In this document: positions 48,263-56,510 of the stretch, in pieces | Numbering within the stretch: position 1 is the stretch's first letter | Layout of the letters: each line of letters starts with the position of its first letter | Assembly (NCBI RefSeq): GCF_021729135.1 | Contig: NZ_JAJTWW010000001.1 | Coordinates: 656,464 to 720,463 of the forward strand | Direction: 5' to 3' | Source: Brevibacterium daeguense | GTDB lineage: Bacteria; Actinomycetota; Actinomycetes; Actinomycetales; Brevibacteriaceae | Length of the DNA stretch: 64,000 nucleotides | Notes under the pieces: model-generated | Databases searched by the model: none | Told to the model about the DNA's origin: nothing | Seen by the model: only the letters and a program-made list of their open reading frames with translations | Program-made: the position numbers and the translations under genes

Positions 48263-49015
48263 TCAGTGTGGCTGGATCACGGTGAACGCGCCGTTCTGCG
48301 CATCGATGAACCGGCCCACTCGACCGTGGACGGAGTCGTGCGGCTGTGCCAGCCAGTCCCCGCCGAGCTGTCTCACCAGCCTGGCAGTCTCGTCCGTGTC
48401 CTCGACCTGGATGTAGGACTCCCAGTGGGCAGGGATTCCCACGCGTGAGGCATCCAGGACGCCCCCGGTGGCGCGGCCGTCGTGCATGAAGGTCGCATAG
48501 CGGAAGTCGTCGCTGTCGCTGACAGTCTCGAAGCTCCACCCGAAGACCGCCTCATAGAAGGTCCGCACGCCGAAGTCCTTGGTATGCAGCTCGAACCAGC
48601 TGGGGGCCCCGGGCATACCGGCTCCAGTGAAGCCCCGATCGTCGTCGTAGTCGAGAATTCCGAAGGCAGTGCCTGCGGGATCTGCGAGCAGTGCGACTCC
48701 GGCGGTGCCGTCGAATTCCGGGATCGCCATCATGGCCTGACCGTCGGCATCTTCGGCGCGGCTGAGCAGATCCGTCAGATCGTCTGCCCGAAAGTACACG
48801 GACCAGAAGGCCGGCTGTCCCGCCGGAGCCTGCTCCGGCTGCGGGCTGATTCCGGCCACAGCAGCCTTGCCGATCATGGCTTTGACGCCGAAGCCCATCG
48901 GTCCGGGCTCCGTGAAATCCCATCCGAACAGGGGGCCGTAGAATTCCTGGGCTGCGGTCGTGTCAGGTGAGCTCAGCTCGATCCAGCACGGGCCGTGGGG
49001 TGAAGGGTTGTACAT
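48263..49015 (-). CDS. Two-domain VOC (glyoxalase/bleomycin resistance) family protein
   Basis: This 250-residue protein is a tandem of two vicinal-oxygen-chelate domains. The first starts CWIELSSPDTTAAQEFYGPLFGWDF and ends DPAGTAFGILDYDDDRG. The second starts SWFELHTKDFGVRTFYEAVFGWSFE and ends DAQNGAFTVIQPH. Such proteins may be hydroxylases, lyases or antibiotic-binding proteins; the substrate is not predictable here. ATG 49015 is chosen because GGGAGG precedes it and the open frame upstream is low-complexity. It lies downstream of the amidase gene on the same strand with a gap of 169 bases. Confidence 0.88.
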   Translation of the reverse strand: MYNPSPHGPCWIELSSPDTTAAQEFYGPLFGWDFTEPGPMGFGVKAMIGKAAVAGISPQPEQAPAGQPAFWSVYFRADDLTDLLSRAEDADGQAMMAIPEFDGTAGVALLADPAGTAFGILDYDDDRGFTGAGMPGAPSWFELHTKDFGVRTFYEAVFGWSFETVSDSDDFRYATFMHDGRATGGVLDASRVGIPAHWESYIQVEDTDETARLVRQLGGDWLAQPHDSVHGRVGRFIDAQNGAFTVIQPH

Positions 49016-49184
49016 TGTGCCTCCCGTTCCGCCTGGGCGGAGAGCATGTGGCGTCGACCCGTGAGTACGACTGGTATCCGGCGGCGCCTGCGCGGTCATT
49101 CGTTCTCCGAGAGTCTACGGGTGCGGCACACCGGGCATGCGTGAGGGAAGACGGCTCGCGCAGCCGAGCCGGCCTCCGGGCGGT

Positions 49185-50036
49185 TCACTGCTCGGTGAGG
49201 ATGCTCTCGATTCCGCTGACGATTGCGTCAGCGTACAGTTCGCGACCTTCCGCGCTCTCCATGATCGCCGCATCCTCCGAGTTGCGCATCTCACCGCACT
49301 CCACGAGCACTGCGGGGACGGCAGCGTGGTTGAGCCCTGCGATATCGGTGCGGCGGACGATGCCATCGGTCCCATAGGCAGGATTGCCTTCAAACCCCGA
49401 CGCCTCGAAAGCGTCGAACAGGTGGGCAGCCGCGGCGGCCGATGCCTCCTCGAGCCGTTCGTCCTCGGTGTCGCGAACGGTGATCATGTGGAAGCCCCTG
49501 GCTACGGGGTCCTCGCTGCCATTGGCATGGATGCTGATGAGGATGTCGGCGCCAGAGTCGCCGGCGAACTGCCCACGCTCATCGACGCACGGTCCCACGC
49601 CCTCGTCATCGGAACGTGACAGCACCACGTCCGCGCCCCGGTCCTTCAGCTCCAAGGTCACCTGCTGCGAGACGTCCCAGTTGAACGCATGCTCGGGGTA
49701 TCCTGACTCAGTTGCGGTGCCGGTGGTGTTGCATGCCTTCGTTCCGCCTCGACCGTCAGGGACAGCTGCATTGATCCGATCGGGATTCGCGGCGTTGCCG
49801 CCGTTGTGGCCCGGATCGAGCGCGATGGTTCGACCTGCAAGCGCCTCGTCCGAGGAGCTGCCCGCCGGTGGTGACTGCTGCGCGTTGCTCGGACTCTCAG
49901 CCTGCACTGGGGTGGGGTCGGCCGACGCGCTCGGCTCAGCAGGTCCTGCACCACCGCATCCGGCCGGCAGGCCGAGCGCGGCGAGCAGCAGGAGTGCCGG
50001 CGCGACGGTGACGCGCTGGGGTGAGAGGTGAAGCAT
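49185..50036 (-). CDS. N-acetylmuramoyl-L-alanine amidase (Rv3717/Ami1-like)
   Basis: This 283-residue secreted zinc amidase (Amidase_3) removes stem peptides from MurNAc. The core starts TIALDPGHNGGNAANPDRI with the first zinc His. It has the mycobacterial-type insert PDGRGGTKACNTTGTATESGYPEHAFNW, and continues with GPCVDERGQFA, ILISIHANGS with the second His, and VPAVLVECGEMRNSEDAAIMESAEGRE with the catalytic-type Glu. The N-terminal signal ends at LPAGC (Cys27), a weak lipobox because Pro occupies the -3 position. ATG 50036 starts the signal peptide; the open frame upstream lacks one. The gene is divergent from parE. Confidence 0.92.
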   Translation of the reverse strand: MLHLSPQRVTVAPALLLLAALGLPAGCGGAGPAEPSASADPTPVQAESPSNAQQSPPAGSSSDEALAGRTIALDPGHNGGNAANPDRINAAVPDGRGGTKACNTTGTATESGYPEHAFNWDVSQQVTLELKDRGADVVLSRSDDEGVGPCVDERGQFAGDSGADILISIHANGSEDPVARGFHMITVRDTEDERLEEASAAAAAHLFDAFEASGFEGNPAYGTDGIVRRTDIAGLNHAAVPAVLVECGEMRNSEDAAIMESAEGRELYADAIVSGIESILTEQ

Positions 50037-50094
50037 GCTGTCAGTATTCCACTGGCGCCCGGCATGCCGGTGCGCCTCCTCGGCGGGGAAATCG

Positions 50095-50157
50095 TAGACT
50101 GGTGGGGTGAATTCGAACGGGAGGACTGCTCTTGGCAGGGACGAGAACACGTACTGA
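50095..50157 (+). promoter_or_regulatory. parE promoter box and possible leaderless upstream reading frame
   Basis: TAGACT at 50095-50100 is a good -10 box. Exactly 6 bases later GTG at 50107 opens a 16-codon frame (starting MNSNGRTALG) that ends with TGA at 50155-50157. It thus overlaps the parE start by 26 bases in another frame. The parE ribosome site GGGAGG (50119-50124) lies within this small frame. It may be a translated regulatory frame or simply the short parE leader. Confidence 0.45.
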
Positions 50158-52255
50158 CGACTACGGCGCGCGACAGCTGTCCGTGCTCTCAGGTCTGGAC
50201 GCAGTGCGCAAGCGGCCCGGCATGTACATCGGGTCCACGGACTCTCGGGGTCTGATGCACTGCCTGTGGGAGGTCATCGACAACTCGGTGGACGAGGCGC
50301 TGGCCGGTCACGGCGAGGACATCACGATCACACTCCACGCCGACGGCTCGGTGACGGTCGAGGACCATGGTCGGGGGATCCCGGTCGATATCGAGCCGAA
50401 GACCGGTCTGACGGGAGTCGAGGTCGTGATGACCAAACTGCACGCGGGCGGCAAGTTCGGCGGCGGCTCCTATGCCGCGGTGGGCGGCCTGCACGGGGTG
50501 GGCGCCTCGGTGGTCAATGCGCTCTCGTCGCGGCTCGATGTGGAGGTCATCCGCGGTTCGAAGATCTATCGGATGTCCTTCAAGCGCGGCAAGCCCGGCC
50601 GCTTCGACGATTCCGCCGGTGCTCCGGCCCCGGACAACCCGTTCACCCCGTTCACGAAGGCCTCGGAGCTCGACGTCGTCGGCAAAGCCAAGCGGGGAGT
50701 GACAGGAACGAAGATCCGCTACTGGGCCGACCCCCAGATCTTCCTCAAGGACGCGCGATTCAACTACGAGAATCTCGTCGACCGTGCGCGGCAGACCGCC
50801 TTCCTGGTGCCCGGCCTGGCACTCACCGTTCACGACGAGCGCGGAGTCCAGCGCGACGAGACCGGTGAGGTCATCGAATCCCGCACCGAGGAGTTCCGGT
50901 TCTCGGGAGGCATCTCCGAGTTCGTGGATCACCTTGCCCACGACGAGGCGGTCACCGACACCTGGCGGCTCATCGGGACCGAGACGTTCACCGAGACGGT
51001 TCCGGTGCTCGACGACCGGGGGCACATGGTCTCCACCGACGTTCCCCGCGAGGTGGGAGTCGACATCGCCCTGCGCTGGGGCAAGGACTACGAGACGCGG
51101 ATCAAGAGCTTCGTCAACATCATCGCCACCCCCAAGGGCGGCACCCACATGGCCGGCTTCGAGCAGGCTCTGCTCAAGACGATGCGGAAGTCCGTCGAAG
51201 TCAATTCGCGCCGTCTCAAGGTGGGCAAGGACAAGCTCGAGAAGGACGATGTGCTGGCGGGCCTCACTGCTGTGGTGACCGTCCGGCTGGCCGAGCCGCA
51301 GTTCGAGGGCCAGACCAAGGAGGTGCTCGGAACCGCTGCTGTCCGGCAGATCGTCGCGCGCACCGTAGAACAGGAGCTCGGCGCGCTTCTCAACTCGCAG
51401 AAGAGGCACGAGAAGCAGCAGGCGAACCAACTGCTGGAGAAGGTCGTCGCCGAGATGAAGTCGCGCATCTCGGCGCGGACCCACCGGGAGAATCAGCGGC
51501 GGAAGACCGCGTTGGAGTCGTCCTCGCTGCCTGCGAAGCTCTATGACTGCCGCAAGAGCGACATCGAGAATTCCGAGCTCTTCATCGTCGAGGGCGACTC
51601 CGCGATGGGAACTGCCAAGGCCGCAAGGGATTCCGAGCATCAGGCGCTGTTCCCGATCCGCGGCAAGATCCTCAATGTGCAGAAGGCCTCCGTCGGAGAC
51701 ATGCTCGCCAACGCCGAATGCTCTGCTCTGATCCAGGTGATCGGAGCTGGAGCGGGCCGGTCCTTCGACCTCGACGCTGCCCGTTACGGCAAAGTCATCA
51801 TCATGACCGACGCGGACGTCGACGGCGCCCATATCCGGACCCTGCTGCTGACGCTGTTCTTCCGCTACATGCGACCGCTGGTCGAAGCAGGGCGCGTATT
51901 CGCGGCGGTGCCGCCGCTCCACCGCGTCGAAGTGGTCAACCGGGGCAGAGCCAACGACGTGCTGTACACCTACTCCGAGGCGGAGCTGCACGCCCTGCTG
52001 AAAAGGCTGGAACGTTCGAAGAGGACCTACAAGGAGCCCATCCAGCGCTACAAGGGGTTGGGGGAGATGGATGCTGATCAGCTGGCGGAGACGACGATGG
52101 AGCCGGAGATGCGATCCCTGCGGCGGGTGACGATGCACGACGCCGAGGCGGCCGAGAGGACCTTCGGTCTGCTCATGGGATCCGAGGTGGCGCCTCGGAA
52201 GGAGTTCATCGTGTCCGGTGCCGCGGTGCTCGACGCGGAGAGAATCGACGCCTGA
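50132..52255 (+). CDS. parE: DNA topoisomerase IV subunit B (ParE-type)
   Basis: This 707-residue type IIA topoisomerase ATPase subunit has the GHKL ATPase with EVIDNSVDEALAG and EDHGRGIPVDI, then KLHAGGKFGGGSYAAVGGLHGVGASVVNAL. The TOPRIM domain has IVEGDSAMGTAKAARD and IMTDADVDGAHIRTLLLTLFFRYM. The C-terminal KGLGEMDADQLAETTM and RRVTM motifs are intact. TOPRIM with an SAMGTAK rather than SAGGSAK loop and the overall sequence point to topoisomerase IV rather than gyrase B, but only comparison with gyrB elsewhere would settle it. The TTG start has GGGAGG 7 bases upstream. parC is not adjacent. Confidence 0.9.
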   Translation: MAGTRTRTDDYGARQLSVLSGLDAVRKRPGMYIGSTDSRGLMHCLWEVIDNSVDEALAGHGEDITITLHADGSVTVEDHGRGIPVDIEPKTGLTGVEVVMTKLHAGGKFGGGSYAAVGGLHGVGASVVNALSSRLDVEVIRGSKIYRMSFKRGKPGRFDDSAGAPAPDNPFTPFTKASELDVVGKAKRGVTGTKIRYWADPQIFLKDARFNYENLVDRARQTAFLVPGLALTVHDERGVQRDETGEVIESRTEEFRFSGGISEFVDHLAHDEAVTDTWRLIGTETFTETVPVLDDRGHMVSTDVPREVGVDIALRWGKDYETRIKSFVNIIATPKGGTHMAGFEQALLKTMRKSVEVNSRRLKVGKDKLEKDDVLAGLTAVVTVRLAEPQFEGQTKEVLGTAAVRQIVARTVEQELGALLNSQKRHEKQQANQLLEKVVAEMKSRISARTHRENQRRKTALESSSLPAKLYDCRKSDIENSELFIVEGDSAMGTAKAARDSEHQALFPIRGKILNVQKASVGDMLANAECSALIQVIGAGAGRSFDLDAARYGKVIIMTDADVDGAHIRTLLLTLFFRYMRPLVEAGRVFAAVPPLHRVEVVNRGRANDVLYTYSEAELHALLKRLERSKRTYKEPIQRYKGLGEMDADQLAETTMEPEMRSLRRVTMHDAEAAERTFGLLMGSEVAPRKEFIVSGAAVLDAERIDA

Positions 52256-52317
52256 CTCGCACAGCCAGGCGCTGGGTGTGCTCTCAGTCCAATGCTGGAT
52301 GCTCGCACAGCTCGCCG

Positions 52318-53208
52318 CTAGGCGAAGAGCGGCCACGCCAGCAGCAGGGTGGGAAGCAGCAGGAGAGCGGCCGAGGCGACCAGATTGAGTACGCGGACCC
52401 GCCTGCGTGCCAGGGGAAGCGGCTCGGCCAGGCGCGCTGCGCGCGCCGCGGCCAGGGGCGCACTGTGCGAGCCGGAATCGACTGCTGCATTGGTCTTGAT
52501 CGCCTCCGCCAGCGCGGCAGCGGGGACCACCGCGCGCGCCCGGTCGTCGGCCATGAACTCGATGAGGGCCGACACCGCTCCCAGCGCCGTCGATGTCGCC
52601 GGGACGAACGGCAGCGCACGATTCCAGGCTGCGAACGGCAGCACGAGAAGATCGTGGTGATATTCGAGATGGGCCTGTTCGTGAGCGACGACTGCCTTGC
52701 GCTGTCCGCTGGTCAGGACTTCGAGCAGCCCGGTCGACACCACGGTCGTGCCGGAGCGGCCGGGGAGGCAGTATGCCACCGGCTCGGCACTGGAGAGCAC
52801 TCGGGTGTTGGGCAGTTCCTCGGAGGGTTCGGTCAGCAGCTCGACCAGGGCGACATGCTTGCGGCGGTGCCGCGCAACGCTGATCGACTGACTGATCAGC
52901 GAGCCGATCAGCCGGAGGCTCAGCAGCACCGCGACGATGAGCAGAGTCCACTGCCACCACTGCAGCACCGAGAGCACCTCCGCATCAACCAAGCCGACCA
53001 GGCCTGTGCCGATGGACTCGGCGAAGGGGGCGGTGGCGAATACGACTGCGGTGCCGATGAGTGAGAGGCCTCCCGCGAGCCCGATCGCCTGCCACAGTGC
53101 AAGCTGGGAGACGGGGTCGATGGTTGCCGCGCGACGAGCCAGAGCAAGGGGCACCGGCCATGCGAGGATGACCGCGAGGATCGCCAGGAGCGTGCCGGTG
53201 AGGAGCAT
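52318..53208 (-). CDS. M56-family membrane metallopeptidase (BlaR1-like)
   Basis: This 296-residue protein has several membrane helices: about residues 1-25, 38-60, 85-105 and a final one at the C-terminus. A zinc protease site lies in VVAHEQAHLEYHHD (HExxH, near residue 175), with EFMADDRA downstream supplying the third ligand. There is no extracellular penicillin-binding domain, so unlike BlaR1/MecR1 it is not an obvious beta-lactam sensor; actinobacterial M56 proteins of this short type respond to unknown signals. It lies 32 bases downstream of a BlaI repressor gene and probably cleaves it. It converges with parE. Confidence 0.88.
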   Translation of the reverse strand: MLLTGTLLAILAVILAWPVPLALARRAATIDPVSQLALWQAIGLAGGLSLIGTAVVFATAPFAESIGTGLVGLVDAEVLSVLQWWQWTLLIVAVLLSLRLIGSLISQSISVARHRRKHVALVELLTEPSEELPNTRVLSSAEPVAYCLPGRSGTTVVSTGLLEVLTSGQRKAVVAHEQAHLEYHHDLLVLPFAAWNRALPFVPATSTALGAVSALIEFMADDRARAVVPAAALAEAIKTNAAVDSGSHSAPLAAARAARLAEPLPLARRRVRVLNLVASAALLLLPTLLLAWPLFA

Positions 53209-53240
53209 ATGTGACTCCGGAGCCGCGGGCAGCTCGTCGA

Positions 53241-53600
53241 TCAGCGCTGGATCAGCTTGCGGTTGATGAGCGAGGAGAGGAACGCGGTGTCGGAGTCGGA
53301 GACGGCGCCGAGGAACCGGGCAAGCACTGCCTGCCGGTCGGGCGCCTGATCGAGCACTTCGGTCATGAGCTCGGCGACGTGGTCCTCGCGACTGGAGACA
53401 GCCAGGTAGCGATGAGGACGAGCGGCTCGATCACGTGAGACGAAGCCCTTCTTCTCGAGTCGGGTGAGAACAGTGTGAACTGTCGTCAGCGCCGGATCCC
53501 GATCGCTGAGCTCGCCGCGCAGTTCCGCGGCAGTGAGTCCCGAGGGGGTGTTCCACAGCGCATTCATCACGCTGCGTTCAAGTTCACCCAAAGTTGCCAC
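53241..53600 (-). CDS. BlaI/MecI/CopY-family repressor
   Basis: This 119-residue winged-helix repressor contains LGELERSVMNALWNTPSGLTAAELR, then LTTVHTVLTRLEKKGFVSRDR as the recognition region (about residues 38-58) and a C-terminal dimerisation helix pair. BlaI-type dimers bind CTAC...GTAG palindromes and are inactivated by cleavage by the partner M56 peptidase, whose gene follows. Two such palindromes occupy the gap between this gene and cydA, so autoregulation and control of the cytochrome bd operon are likely. Confidence 0.93.
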   Translation of the reverse strand: MATLGELERSVMNALWNTPSGLTAAELRGELSDRDPALTTVHTVLTRLEKKGFVSRDRAARPHRYLAVSSREDHVAELMTEVLDQAPDRQAVLARFLGAVSDSDTAFLSSLINRKLIQR

Positions 53601-53730
53601 GCCGGTAACTCCCTACTCGAAAGGTGGATCTTCGCGGCTCCCAGTATAGCGTGAGGCAGGGAAAGAGCCACCATTCGAGACAGCTTCGTATCACTTTTCA
53701 GGCCTTTCCCCAGCCCTGATCCCGTGAGGT

Positions 53731-53770
53731 ATTCTACGATGCGTAGAATTAAGTTCTACAGTGCGTAGAA
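53731..53770. promoter_or_regulatory. Twin BlaI-like operators between blaI and cydA
   Basis: Two palindromes TTCTAC-N5-GTAGAA lie at 53732-53748 and 53754-53770, centres 22 bases apart (two helical turns, same face). They keep the CTAC/GTAG core of BlaI/MecI operators. TAGAAT -10 boxes are embedded in the first operator on both strands (53744-53749 plus; 53736-53731 minus), so a bound repressor would block both the cyd and the blaI promoters. Confidence 0.75.
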
Positions 53771-53815
53771 AACGGCCGTCGGCACTGGGGGCGACCGGTG
53801 AACAAGGAGGAATGA

Positions 53816-55384
53816 GTGGATCCGGTACTGATCGGCCGCTGGCAGTTCGGCATCACCACGGTGTACCACTTCTGGATGGTCCCGCTGACCCTGGGACTGG
53901 GCCTACTGGTGGCGATTCTCCACACCATGTACCACCGCACCGGCAACGAGGTGTGGCTGCGGGCGACGAAGTTCTGGGGAAAGCTGTACCTCATCAACTT
54001 CATCATGGGAGTTGCCACCGGCATCGTGCAGGAGTTCCAGTTCGGAATGGCCTGGTCCGAGTACTCCCGCTTCGTCGGCGACGTCTTCGGAGCCCCGCTC
54101 GCCATGGAGGCGCTCATCGCCTTCTTCCTCGAGTCAGTGTTCCTGGGCATGTGGACGTTCGGCTGGGGCCGACTGAATCCGAAGGTCCACCTCGGCGTGC
54201 TCTGGGCTGCTGTGACCGGCTCGTGGTTCTCGGCCTACTTCATCATCGTCGCCAACTCGTGGATGCAGCATCCCGTCGGAGTGGAGCTCATCGACGGCCG
54301 GCCCGTGATGACCGATGTCTGGGCGGTGCTGACGAACAACACCGCGCTGGCCGCCACCTCGCACGCGCTCGCCGGAGCGGTCTCGGTCGGAGCGGCGTTC
54401 CTGCTGGGCATCGCGTGGTATCACCTGTGGCGCCGCCGGGTCGACGGCATCGACACTGTCGACGAGAACGGGCGCGTCGTGGTCGGCGAGGCGCCCCTGG
54501 TCCCGGGCCGCGACAAGGCCGACTACAGCGTCTGGTGGAAATCGCTGCGGATCGGCGGCTGGACCGCGATCATCGCGTTCGCCGCGGTGTCACTCACGGG
54601 AGACATCCAGGCCAAGCTCATGTACGAGCAGCAGCCGATGAAGATGGCCTCGGCCGAAGCTTCCTGTCACGACAGCACGGCCTTCTCCGTCCTCACCATC
54701 GGAGACCTGAGCTCGAACAGCTGCGATGACGTCACCCCGATCATCGAGATCCCCGGCCTGCTGTCCTTCCTGGCCAATTACGACTTCACGACCGAGGTTC
54801 CGGGTGTCTCGAATCTGATCCCGGAGTACGAGGAGGCCTACGGCACGCACATGCCGGATGACCCGATGTACCGCGACTACGCGGGCCAGAAGATCGATTA
54901 CCAGCCGTCGATGTTCGTCACCTACTGGGGCTTCCGCCTGATGATCGGCTTCGGTGCGCTCGCTGCCGGCGCCGCAGTGTTCGCGCTCTGGGTGACCCGC
55001 AAGGGAACCGTCCCGCGGGCGAGGTGGCTGGCCCACCTCGCGCTGTGGGGCATCACCGCTCCCTTCATCGCCAACTCGGCCGGCTGGATCTTCACCGAGA
55101 TGGGGCGGCAGCCCTTCGTGGTCGCGCCGAACCCCGACCCGTCAGGTGTCGACGGCGTGTTCCTGTACACCGCCGCGGCGATCTCGCCGTCGGTCGGAGC
55201 CGGATCCCTGCTGTTCTCGCTGATCTCCCTGACGCTCGTCTACGGCGGGCTGATGGTGGTCGAGCTGATGCTCATCATCAAGTACGTGCGCGGAGGTGTC
55301 GTCTCCGCGATGCCGGAGATGGACACCAACTACACGCCGACGGTCAAGACGAGCGACGACGACGTGCTGTCGTTCGCCTACTGA
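53816..55384 (+). CDS. cydA: Cytochrome bd ubiquinol/menaquinol oxidase subunit I
   Basis: This 522-residue membrane protein is the haem-bearing subunit of the high-affinity terminal oxidase. The N-terminus VLIGRWQFGITTVYHFWMVPLTLGLG includes the haem b595 histidine near residue 19. LINFIMGVATGIVQEFQFGMAWSEYSRFVGDVFGAPLAMEAL has the conserved Gln and Glu residues, and TSHALAGAVSVGAAF carries the b558 His. The C-terminal part has NSAGWIFTEMGRQPFVV. The quinol-binding Q-loop is of the short type. GTG 53816 has AAGGAGG 5 bases before it; ATG 53812 is in another frame. The operon cydA-cydB-cydDC follows two BlaI-like operators. Confidence 0.96.
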   Translation: MDPVLIGRWQFGITTVYHFWMVPLTLGLGLLVAILHTMYHRTGNEVWLRATKFWGKLYLINFIMGVATGIVQEFQFGMAWSEYSRFVGDVFGAPLAMEALIAFFLESVFLGMWTFGWGRLNPKVHLGVLWAAVTGSWFSAYFIIVANSWMQHPVGVELIDGRPVMTDVWAVLTNNTALAATSHALAGAVSVGAAFLLGIAWYHLWRRRVDGIDTVDENGRVVVGEAPLVPGRDKADYSVWWKSLRIGGWTAIIAFAAVSLTGDIQAKLMYEQQPMKMASAEASCHDSTAFSVLTIGDLSSNSCDDVTPIIEIPGLLSFLANYDFTTEVPGVSNLIPEYEEAYGTHMPDDPMYRDYAGQKIDYQPSMFVTYWGFRLMIGFGALAAGAAVFALWVTRKGTVPRARWLAHLALWGITAPFIANSAGWIFTEMGRQPFVVAPNPDPSGVDGVFLYTAAAISPSVGAGSLLFSLISLTLVYGGLMVVELMLIIKYVRGGVVSAMPEMDTNYTPTVKTSDDDVLSFAY

Positions 55385-55400
55385 GGAGTCTGAGTCGCAA

Positions 55401-56510
55401 ATGGAAACACTGCCTACGATCTGGTTCGTCATCCTGGCCGTGATGTGGCTCGGCTACCTGTTCCTCGAGGGATTCGACCTCGGAGTCGGGATGCTGCTGC
55501 GGGGCTTCGCCAAGAACGAGCGGGAGCGCCGGCTCCTCATCAACACGATCGGCCCGGTCTGGGACGGCAACGAGGTGTGGCTGATCACCGCCGGCGCTGC
55601 GACCTTCGCCGCCTTCCCGATGTGGTACGCCTCGCTGTTCTCCGCGCTGTACCTCCCGCTCACCCTCGCTCTGCTCGCGCTCATCTTCCGCGCTGTCGCC
55701 ATCGAATACCGCGGCAAGGCCGTCGGCAGGAGGTGGACCGAGTTCTGGACCTGGGCGATGTGGGGCGGGTCGCTGCTGGCGGCCTTCTGCGTCGGCGCGA
55801 TGCTGGCACTGACGAGCACCGGCCTGCCGTTGAACGACAACGGAGACAACATCGGCGGACCGTTCGCCTGGGTCACCGCTGAGGCGTTCATCGGCGGACT
55901 GGGAGTCGTCGGCTTCAGCCTGCTGCACGGCCTGCTCTACCTCGGGCTCAAGACCGATGGCGAAGTCCGGCATCGCGCCCGGCGCTGGGCGGTGCGCGGC
56001 GGGCCGGTCATGCTGCTGCCGATCGTCGTCTGGGTGCTCATCGTCCAGCTCTCGAACGACAAGCCCTGGGGCTGGATCCTCATCATCGGGGCGGCCGCCA
56101 GCACCGTCATCGGCTGGCTGCTGGCCCGCCAGGGCCGCGAGCTGGGGGCGTTCCTGGCGCAGGCGGTCTTCCTCGTGCTCGGAGTCGCCTCGATCTTCTC
56201 CAACCTCTATCCGAACGTGCTTCCGTCGACGGTCAGCCCGGAGTTCTCGCTGACCGTGTCGAATGCCTCGTCCTCGGACTACACCCTCGGAGTCATGCTG
56301 ATCGTGGCGGTGATCTTCCTCCCGCTCGTGATCCTCTACCAGCTGTGGGCCTACTCCGTGCACGGCTTCAGGCTCACTGTCGAGCACATCCCGCCTGCTC
56401 ACGAGGTGCCTGTCGCCATTCGCAGCCACCACGAGCCGGTGGGAGCCCGGGACTCCGGCGGCGGACATCGCGATGCGCGCGATCGCCCCGAGTCGGCTGC
56501 CGGTGAGTGA
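55401..56510 (+). CDS. cydB: Cytochrome bd oxidase subunit II
   Basis: This 369-residue subunit has about eight membrane helices. Family parts are LPTIWFVILAVMWLGYLFLEGFDLGVGMLL at the start, GPVWDGNEVWLITAGAATFAAFPMWYASLFSALYLPL, and a C-terminal LGVMLIVAVIFLPLVILYQLWAYSVH. A His/Arg/Asp-rich soluble tail of about 40 residues follows, longer than in many relatives. ATG 55401 follows the cydA stop by 16 bases with GAGGAG before it. The 3' end overlaps the CydDC gene. Confidence 0.95.
   Translation: METLPTIWFVILAVMWLGYLFLEGFDLGVGMLLRGFAKNERERRLLINTIGPVWDGNEVWLITAGAATFAAFPMWYASLFSALYLPLTLALLALIFRAVAIEYRGKAVGRRWTEFWTWAMWGGSLLAAFCVGAMLALTSTGLPLNDNGDNIGGPFAWVTAEAFIGGLGVVGFSLLHGLLYLGLKTDGEVRHRARRWAVRGGPVMLLPIVVWVLIVQLSNDKPWGWILIIGAAASTVIGWLLARQGRELGAFLAQAVFLVLGVASIFSNLYPNVLPSTVSPEFSLTVSNASSSDYTLGVMLIVAVIFLPLVILYQLWAYSVHGFRLTVEHIPPAHEVPVAIRSHHEPVGARDSGGGHRDARDRPESAAGE

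Noticed and set aside
53812..53814. ATG at 53812 as the cydA start
   Set aside because: It is in a different frame; GTG 53816 has a better ribosome-site distance and gives the conserved CydA N-terminus.
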